DNA of 64,000 nt, from positions 45,011,458 through 45,075,457 of the forward strand of contig JAVLUZ010000154.1 of the NCBI GenBank assembly GCA_036768485.1, given 5' to 3'. The translations under genes and the position numbers were made by a program. Source of the DNA: Mermis nigrescens. Its lineage: Eukaryota; Nematoda; Enoplea; Mermithida; Mermithidae. Shown piece after piece: positions 56,540 to 64,000 of this stretch (the first letter of the stretch is position 1; each line of letters starts with the position of its first letter). Under the pieces are notes generated by a model, which saw only the letters and a list, made by a program, of their open reading frames with translations, did not search any database and was not told the DNA's origin.

Positions 56540-57860
56540 AATCTGAGGTGAAAACAGAATACGTAATAGCTGCTATGCCTGTCACGAGAGAGCTTTTGAA
56601 ACAACCCTCCTGATGACGATTACGATATATTGTTGTATGCCATTTTTAGGGCTAGAATAAATTTTACGGTCATCTTTATGCAATTCATCCATGAATTAAG
56701 GATCCTGTTCTTCAGCTGCATGTACCGCACCATGTCAGAATGTTTCTTCATTCACATTCACCATGAAGAATCAAAACACCGATCTGAATCCAACTAGTAT
56801 GCTGATCAGACCTCTGCCTTTCACGTCAATTTCCATTGCATAGACAAATACACCATTATCTTTTATATGGGCTTCTTTTGAACTTAGTTTCTGAACCTGC
56901 GCCTGCAGTTATCGGTCTGCCTGTTCTTCTAATAATTAGACAAAAAAACATTTTCTGCCGGTGAGCTCAAGGGAAAATTTTTTTATTATTATTCTGAACT
57001 CCCAGCGGGTGAAGCTATTTGCTTACGTCGAAGATACGGTTCTTGATCTATTCGCGTGGGCTTGGCTTTTTCATTTTTATCATTATACTAAGGCCACTGC
57101 CACGTTCACATTTCACTCTTTGCTCGAATGATTAATTGCTAAATCTGCTGAAGAACATTTTCAACCATCGATAGTAATATTGAAATCGCGTTCTCGTTTT
57201 TTATCTAAATTCCGTAAGTAAATATTGAAAACACTCTCCATGATTATCTGGTAATATGAATTACGCAGACTACTACAGAAAATACGAGTCTGCCTTTATC
57301 TAAAATGGATAGCATTCATGTGGTCAAAAGCTTTTAAATCGCCTCCTTGCCTCCTTTTCTTTGGCTTTTACTCAGCTAAACCACAGAACGTTCCAATAAT
57401 GGCTTCACTCGGCAAAAGCTTGTCATATGCAGGCCATTTGAGAATTATGAGTAGCTTCTCAGTGTACCTAGAGTTGAAGAAGGACGATTTTTTGTGATTC
57501 AATATTCGTAAACATGTAATTAAGTCCTATGCTAATACATGTGTACGCGTACGATGACCGAATGTGAGCATTTATTACAAAAAAGTAGGCAGCGCCTTAG
57601 TCTTGAATTCGTAATTTATTTTATTAGCATGTAGGTTTATTTGTTTAATGATCAAGATGTCCGGTTGATGGCAGGGTTTCATCAACTTTTTAGCTTCTTA
57701 ATTCTTTCAAGAACGGTCAAACATTTCCGACTAATGCCGATGAACTCACAAACAAGCTTCTTACGTGATTTAATTTGCTTGATTATGAGCTAAATAAGCT
57801 AATCATTTAGCACTTTCTTATACACGCTTTTACCCCGTTTTATTAATATTCTTTTTACGA
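56540..57860. other. No firm gene; one Cys-containing open stretch
   Basis: 56699-56846 reads SCSSAACTAPCQNVSSFTFT and ends in TAG, after an acceptor-like TTCTTCAG. Might be a second exon for the frame at 56347, but phases could not be matched. Confidence 0.3.
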
Positions 57861-57871
57861 TGCAGCCAGTG

Positions 57872-58116
57872 CTGGACGTGCACGTGAGAGGGGTTTGAGG
57901 AATCTAGAAGACCCCAGAATAGAAAAACAGAAAATTTTCTGGGACAAGTAAGGCAAAATTATTGCTAAAAGAGTCAAAAACTTAAAAAAAGGAAACAACG
58001 AAGTTTCGCAGATCTTATGCCATTTTAGCATTATACCGATTTTCGCGGTCATTTTAACTCAAAAAAGCTTTCTGACTGACTACCCCAGAATGGCCATGCT
58101 GTATTTCTATGGTCAG
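57872..58116 (-). repeat. Family B repeat
   Basis: GCACGTGAGAGGGGTTTGAG to CCAGAATGGCCATGCTGTAT. Confidence 0.7.
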
Positions 58117-58233
58117 CACGTAAATGAAAGTATTGCGAATCGCATAATTTCGTATTGTGTAACTTTTTTGTTACCACTTTAGCAATCTTATATATTTTAT
58201 TTTCATTTTACTCTTATTGTCCCCATTATCCCG

Positions 58234-60093
58234 AGCATGCAGATATTAGAGCGCACGACATTAGAGCGCTGACATTAGAGCGCCGACATTAGAGCGCGCG
58301 ACATTAGAGCGCGCGACATTAGAGCGCAACGACATTTAAGCGCGCGACATTAGAGCGCGCGCATTAGAGCGCGCGACACAGAGCGCGCGATATTAGAGCG
58401 CGCTACATTAGAGCGCGCTACATTAGAGCGCGCGACATTAGAGCGCCGACATTAGAGCGTATATGCACTGGCGGATTTAAAGGTTTTTGGTTCTGTTATA
58501 ATTTTTTGGTCCACCCGTGCTCACGTTTATACACAAGGTCTCTGCAGAATATGCAATATACCATGCTTAATTTTATAAGAAATACAACGTCAAGTGATTT
58601 TTTTCTTCATTGCGAATTGCATTACTGATTGTATATTTCCATCTAGCACCTTTGAAAAAATTGCAAGACGTAAGATTTTTTGGCACTGTACTGTTTTGAG
58701 GCAGCGGCTAAATTCTGTTTCAAAAAAGCTGCCTGGCTTTAGAATTTTGTTGTACACAAAAATTTAATAACAGGTAGATAGAATGTCTTTTCTGCATAAA
58801 AATGACTTGGAGTTCCAAAAAGTCATAGAGACTTATTTTGGGATGAAAATCAAGCTGGTAGAATTTCAGCAAAAAATAGAGTGCACAAAAATTTTCTGGG
58901 TGAAAAAATTTTTTCGGGATTGGTGCACCGGTGCACAGGGACCCGTGCAGAAAAAAGCCTGAATGTAAGGGTCATACTTGGTGGATTGAATGGAGGTTTG
59001 CTAATCATTTATGGAAATATTGGTGAGGTTAGTTATTTGGATTAAAATTCAAATTTTAGTTGTGACTTAAAATCGTTGGGTTTTTATCGTTACCTTGTTT
59101 CTTAAAAACTCCAAGAACTCGAAATTTTCTGCTGCTCCGCCTCAGACCCCGTCAAGCGGTCCTTCAGCGCGTCCCCTGAACCCCCAATGATATTTTCTTG
59201 GGCGTTTCGCGCCCACCAGCATATTTTGTATACGTGACCATTTTACAGCTCTGCCAGAAGTGTAAATTTATCTGCTACTACATGTATGCGACGCTTTGGC
59301 ATTTTAAGTGCAGATTAAAAGGCAAAATGCATTTTTGATAACTTCTGTTACAAGTAGGTTATATCGAAAACTTTTAGAAATTTTTCAAAAAATTTCACAT
59401 CAAAAGTCACTTAGGAGCAGCCAGAACAGTGCAGGAAAGCTTAAAAATGCGTTTGAAAACGTATAAAAAGTCACTTAGGAGCAGGGGCGGATTTAGGGGG
59501 CCCGCCCTCCCCCATTCGCCCAAAATAGTGCGCAAAATTAAGCATTTTTGAGCGATTTTTAGCGATTTTCGGGTTAAGACGGCTAATTTTTCCGCCCAAG
59601 TCAGGGTTCCGCCCTTAGGAAAATCCCAGATCCGCCACTGTTTAGGAGCAGCCAGAACAGTGCAGAAAAGCTTAAAAATTGCTCTACAAAACAAAAGAAA
59701 CCGCATGCATTTATCACTACCTGATACCGAGATATTCATGCGTAGGTAGTTAACTTTTCCCCGTTATAATAGAAAGCGTATCCAATTCTGAATCGGAAAG
59801 TATATGAAACGTTGCAAATAGTCTCGAGTGTAAGATACAGTAGGACTTTTTTCAAAGGCATGCTCGTTTTGTCCGTGAAGTTTTAACCGGCGAATTCTTT
59901 CATTTATCAGCATAAAAGTTTTGTAAAGTTACGTGGGAAACATCTATTATGGCTGCGCTCTAATGTCGCGTGCTCTAATGTCGCACGCTCGGATGTCGCG
60001 CGCTCTAATGTCGCGCGCTCTAATGTCGCTGCGCTCTAATGTCGTGCGCTCTAATGTCGGCGCTTTAATGTCGTGCGCTCTAATGTCGGCACA
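58234..60093. mobile_element. Foldback element with inverted GACATTAGAGCGCGC arms
   Basis: Left arm 58245-58470 repeats a 13-15-bp unit (GACATTAGAGCGCGC). Right arm 59949-60090 is its inverse (GCGCGCTCTAATGTC). An 11-bp direct repeat CCATTATCCCG flanks both ends (58223-58233, 60094-60104). Interior about 1.5 kb, with a hAT-4 insertion and no transposase seen. Confidence 0.82.
59482..59640. mobile_element. hAT-like element (family hAT-4)
   Basis: 159 bp, CAGGGGCGGATTTAGGG...GATCCGCCACTG. Flanks CTTAGGAG and TTTAGGAG (7 of 8). It is inserted in one copy of a local duplication (GGAGCAGCCAGAACAGTGCA), inside the foldback element at 58.2-60.1 kb. Confidence 0.8.
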
Positions 60094-60134
60094 CCATTAT
60101 CCCGCAGGCTTTGACCACACGTGGGTTTCTGACT

Positions 60135-60395
60135 TCAGACCATAGATGCACAGCATGGCCGATCTGGTAGGGTCAGCTGGTCTTGGGGTCAAAAATTGAG
60201 CTTTTTGGGTCTAAATGACCTTAAAAATTGTTATAAGCGCTAAATTAGCGTTAAAACTACATTAGTACACAGTTTCTGGTCAATTTAAAGCACTCTGAAG
60301 AAAATTTTCAATTTTCATCCGTTTTTTGCCTTCATTTTGCCTCATTTTCATCACAAAAGTTTTTAATTTCCTTGTTCTGGGGGGTCTAGACCACA
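60135..60395 (+). repeat. Family B repeat, full length
   Basis: GACCATAGATGCACAGCATG to GGGGTCTAGACCACACCTGG; best reference copy. Confidence 0.82.
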
Positions 60396-60640
60396 CCTGG
60401 GCATGGGGGGTTTGAGGTATGCACCCCCCGAGAAACCAAAATACTCCCCCCAGAATTCAGTTTTTAAAAGTTTTTTTCGCGCAATTTTTTGATGCCAATG
60501 GATAGTGCTCGATGAGAAACGTCGAGAAATGGTGTTTATTCGTCATACCACCATTTTTAAGGCCATTTTTTGACCTTTGAAAAATCTTGCACCCCCCCCT
60601 CAGAATTATCTTGCTGCCCACGCATGGTCTAGACCCCAAC
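60385..60640 (+). repeat. Family A repeat, full length
   Basis: Follows a family B copy without a gap: CCACACCTGGGCATGGGGGG to TTGCTGCCCACGCATGGTC. Confidence 0.82.
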
Positions 60641-60644
60641 CCCC

Positions 60645-62255
60645 ACGTGCATGTCTGGTTCGGATCAGACCCTCTCTCCCTTAGAATCCATCCAGACTAC
60701 GTACATAGACTTAAATTCAACTCTATTTGTGGGTAGGGGCGACACATCTAAAATTTGACAAGCAGTAGAAGCTTAATGCACCTTGTCGCTTTAGCGTATT
60801 AGATAAACAAGTTTACCGTACCGATGATAAGATCTAGATATCGCTTAAGTCGATGTTGGTGTCCGCACTTTTCTTACATTATGAGATTTGTATGCGTGGT
60901 ATTCATATATCAATTTTGATTACATATGTACGAATGTTTCTGAGTGTTTTTTTATTTTATCTCAAAAGGATTGGCGCTTTGAATAGATATGGATTGTTGA
61001 TAAGAAAATGTGATAATCTAGGATGTAAGATACGAATGTTGTTTAGCAAGCACGTACATATAATATTTCGCATGTTACTAAATGCTTTTCCTTTTCGTCT
61101 ATTAAGCTCTATTTCGAGTATGTCTGAGAAGTTAAGATTTTTCATCTTTTTAAATTTGTTTTGAGATTTATATTATTATATTATTTAATCACAACTTCCT
61201 TCAAAATTATTTCTTGACGCTTATACACGTATCCGTATACTTTTTAATTGAATTAATGAGGTTTCTTGATTTGGAAAAACGAAAATCCAGAGATTTTTCC
61301 TGCACTCTTTAAAAATATACGTTATTAATGCATCGTGGTATTTCAGAAAACCAATGTCAAAAATTGATAGAGCGAACAACCTGCTTTTGTTTCTTAAGGT
61401 CTATTTATCAACGCTAACATAATATTTACAATATGGTTTTAGTCCGTTTTCTAATTTTCTGTTCAAATTCCATTTTTTTTATGCGAGACATATCCTTTAA
61501 TAATTCTCATAAATTTTTGTCTCTGATAATTATAATGTCTTTAAATTTTATTTCAATCCAAAAGAACAGTCTGATTAGTAAGTAATAAGAACCTTTCCGT
61601 ATTGTTTATTTCTGCCTACAGGAAAAATTACGTACTCCTTAGCTAAGCTCATAGAACCCAAGTGACAGGATTTTCTTAAAATTATAGTCTGTTTTTAATT
61701 TGTGCTTTCTACTTGAAATTTTCAGCTACCGTCTAAAATAACGTACTCCGAATTGGTGCATAATAACTATAAAATGTCAGCTTAGCGTCAGTAAAAATTC
61801 TTAAAAGCCACGCGCTTAATTGCAAACCATGAGATAGTTCGTTTTATTTTTCTTTTTTCATTTTGAATTATTTATATATTTTACAAGAGTTATTTGACAA
61901 ACTATGAGAATTCTGGGAGGTCAGCTCCTATTTCGGAATTATTTTTTTGTGCTTAAAGCTTAGTTACAAATTAAAAACACAATTTCCCTGGCGTTTCTCA
62001 CTAAGTCCTCTTATTCTTAAACAGAAGGAAATATTTTTTAGCTGATACAATGATACCGAACAACATATGGTCAAAAAATGGGCTTCATCGCGAAAAACCG
62101 GATATATTAATACGTCGAGCCGAATTAAAATGCAAAAAACAAATCAGAACAGCATATTTTTCTAATTCTTTTGAGAAACTGAAATTTTTGCTGGGGTCAA
62201 CATCATTTTGCAGGGATCAGCAATAATTTTGTGAAGGGGGCGATCGAAATCTTTG
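60645..62255. other. No gene recognised
   Basis: AT-rich. A 103-codon plus frame at 60853-61164 and a 62-codon minus frame overlap each other and look random. Confidence 0.5.
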
Positions 62256-62259
62256 AAAT

Positions 62260-62521
62260 GGGCCCGGCTGCTCGACTTCACCTTAATAAAGGCTAACCAT
62301 TGAAAATTAATTTTTAATGATCGGCCGGTTGCTCGACTTCAACTTAACGCCAACGACCATTAAGCTTTTCCTTCACGGAACCATTAACGCTAATGTAAAG
62401 CCATAACTAATAGTTTCGTTAAAGTGGAACTTAAAGCGACCATTAATTAATGGTTGCGTATAAGGTGACCATTAACGCTAAGGTGAACCTTTATTAATGG
62501 TCGAGTCGAGCAACCGGGCCC
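62260..62521. mobile_element. Palindromic MITE with GGGCCCGG ends
   Basis: GGGCCCGGCTGCTCGACTTC at the left and GAGTCGAGCAACCGGGCCC at the right; ACC/CCATTAA motifs recur inside in both directions. TGAAAT and TGAAGT flank it. 262 bp. Confidence 0.7.
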
Positions 62522-63094
62522 TGAAGTACGATCATGTCATGCATGTTAAATACGTATTCTAATCTGGAGTAATCTAAGCGAATCTCAAATATTTCCCTCA
62601 TCAGAGCAGTGAAAATGCTAAAACTTTGGTATTTTCATAAAATTGAATATTCAATTAAGCTGTATTTCTTTTGATTGCCGTTGCCGTGCCACTTAACGTT
62701 ATTAGATGATTGTGTTCAGAGACAGTTATAAATATTGATATGAATATGAAAGTACGAGCATGAGTTCCCTTGCAAATTTATATGCTTCAAGTTGCCATCA
62801 AAATTCGCATTTCGCGCATCAAAGCATAATAATTGTGATTGTGGCCAAATTGTGACTGATATCAGATTAATCTGCAACGTCGAAGAGAAGCCTCAAATCT
62901 CCTGAATTGATCGATCAGAAAGCAATTTCATGCATAGAATGAAAAAAGAGCCGATGGATAAGAACGTGAAAATAGATTCAAGTGGCTTCATTTATTTTTT
63001 CGAAACAAGATACGAAATTGATAAATTAATATAAATTTTTTTATAAGAAACGCAGACAATCATTCATGATTTCTAGTAGATACATAAGCCTTGA

Positions 63095-63365
63095 GCTAAC
63101 GTGCACTTGGGCTTCGAGGTCTAGACCAAAGAAGGACAAGAAAACTTTCTGAATTAAGTCAAAGTTAAGTCTGTGAACGGAGAAATATTAAAACTTTTCA
63201 CGAAAAGTCTTGGAAATTCGCCAGAAACAGCCATTCACGGTATTTTCTATGTTATTTTTACATTTATACTGACTTTTAAGATCATTTTAGTTTCAAAAAT
63301 TTACTCCCATTGACCCCCTCAGATCGGGAGACTACCATATCGACCGAGCTGTCCGCCTATGGTTT
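63095..63365 (-). repeat. Family B repeat, diverged
   Basis: AACGTGCACTTGGGCTTCGA to CCGAGCTGTCCGCCTATGG, with GCCAGAAACAGCCATTCACG in the core. Confidence 0.65.
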
Positions 63366-63507
63366 TGATTACCGCTGTATTTTACTCATATTGACTTGAT
63401 TGGTAAACTTATAAGGCTTTTGCAACTTCTTCCCTCTGTCTGTTACACATTAGTTTTGCATAAATTTCAAGAATATTAATCGATAATTTGCAGTAATGTT
63501 CTTTGAA

Positions 63508-63778
63508 TCTATTCAGATCAGACTGGCATGACTAGTCAGTTTTTGTATAATCTCCGGGAAGGAAATTCTCATAAAACGGGAACACTGACATTTGACGAAT
63601 CTACCATTGAAGTCTATAATACTAGTAGTTATGCCGCAATTGCTCAACATGAATAGGTACGAGTATATATCGACGGTATTTATGCTCATAGATTTTCCGC
63701 CAAAGATAATTATCTCGATGAATTAACGACTAAGGATTTACTTGACTTAGAATACTTGCTGTTTTTCGGATTACTATA
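63508..63778 (+). pseudogene. Coding-like stretch interrupted by one TAG
   Basis: One frame reads YSDQTGMTSQFLYNLREGNS, then GTLTFDESTIEVYNTSSYAA, a TAG at about 63653-63655, then VYIDGIYAHRFSAKDNYLDE and LTTKDLLDLEYLLFF before a second stop. Both halves are in the same frame. Could be a decayed gene or transposon protein, or two exons. Family not recognised. Confidence 0.35.
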
Positions 63779-64000
63779 GAAAAACCATTAGCTCTGAAGA
63801 TTTACATACCTCAAAGGTAGCGGTAAGCCAAGATTTAAGGATCAATATGTGCCAGTATATTGGCTCACTCAACTTGATTACATTCATCCATGTGGCTCGA
63901 ATTATTGTTTTAATGAGCTACTGAGTTGCAATTTAAGCTATCGTTTAAAGTACTCTGTTTACACTTGCTTACTTTCGAGCTTAACGAGTATTAGCGAAGA

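Noticed and set aside
59933..60145. Met/Ser/Ala-repeat protein of 70 codons
   Set aside because: Translation of the inverted GCGCGCTCTAATGTC array, not a gene.

Overview
The window is AT-rich metazoan nuclear DNA with short spliced exons scattered in a sea of small transposable elements. Splice sites are ordinary GT-AG with T-rich acceptors (TTTTCAG, TTTTAG). The one recognisable gene family, a cysteine-rich protein built of lustrin-type repeats (CP.G..C....CC) ending in EB-like modules, is typical of nematodes. A nematode with a repeat-loaded genome is therefore the best guess; the species cannot be named from this sequence.

Layout. 1-2.4 kb: an interspersed repeat, then a foldback inverted repeat. 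2.4-17.3 kb, plus strand: a 17-exon partial gene for a secreted or matrix-type cysteine-rich protein. Reconstructed exon by exon, it gives one open frame of about 811 codons with every junction in phase; its 5' end was not found. 17.3-24.4 kb: transposon remains. 24.4-31.8 kb, minus strand: the last three exons of a single-pass membrane protein gene (glycosylated ectodomain, one membrane helix, acidic then Ser/Asn-rich tail), with repeat-filled introns of about 3 kb each. 32-46.8 kb: mainly DNA transposons, several nested, plus two decayed LINE reverse transcriptase ends facing each other (41.2-43.8 kb). 46.8-64 kb: little-annotated sequence with two large elements armed with inverted minisatellites (50.4-52.1 and 58.2-60.1 kb), two possible signal-peptide first exons and more interspersed repeats.

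Mobile DNA dominates. Many elements have CAG...CTG-type ends and 8-bp target-site duplications. The duplications are perfect in eight insertions and have one mismatch in five more. This marks them as non-autonomous hAT-like elements; no transposase was seen. At least nine end-sequence families occur. Three short TA-flanked palindromes look like mariner-type MITEs. Six further families (called A-F here) have no clear duplication but many copies.

The most unusual features are four elements whose inverted ends are tandem repeats, each family with its own repeat unit, and a GGCGCTTCGCGCC palindrome carried inside many otherwise unrelated families.

Limits: exon calls rest on reading frame, splice motifs and phase agreement; no RNA or homology search was available. 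Most single-methionine open frames of 60-130 codons in the window lie in repeats and are not genes.
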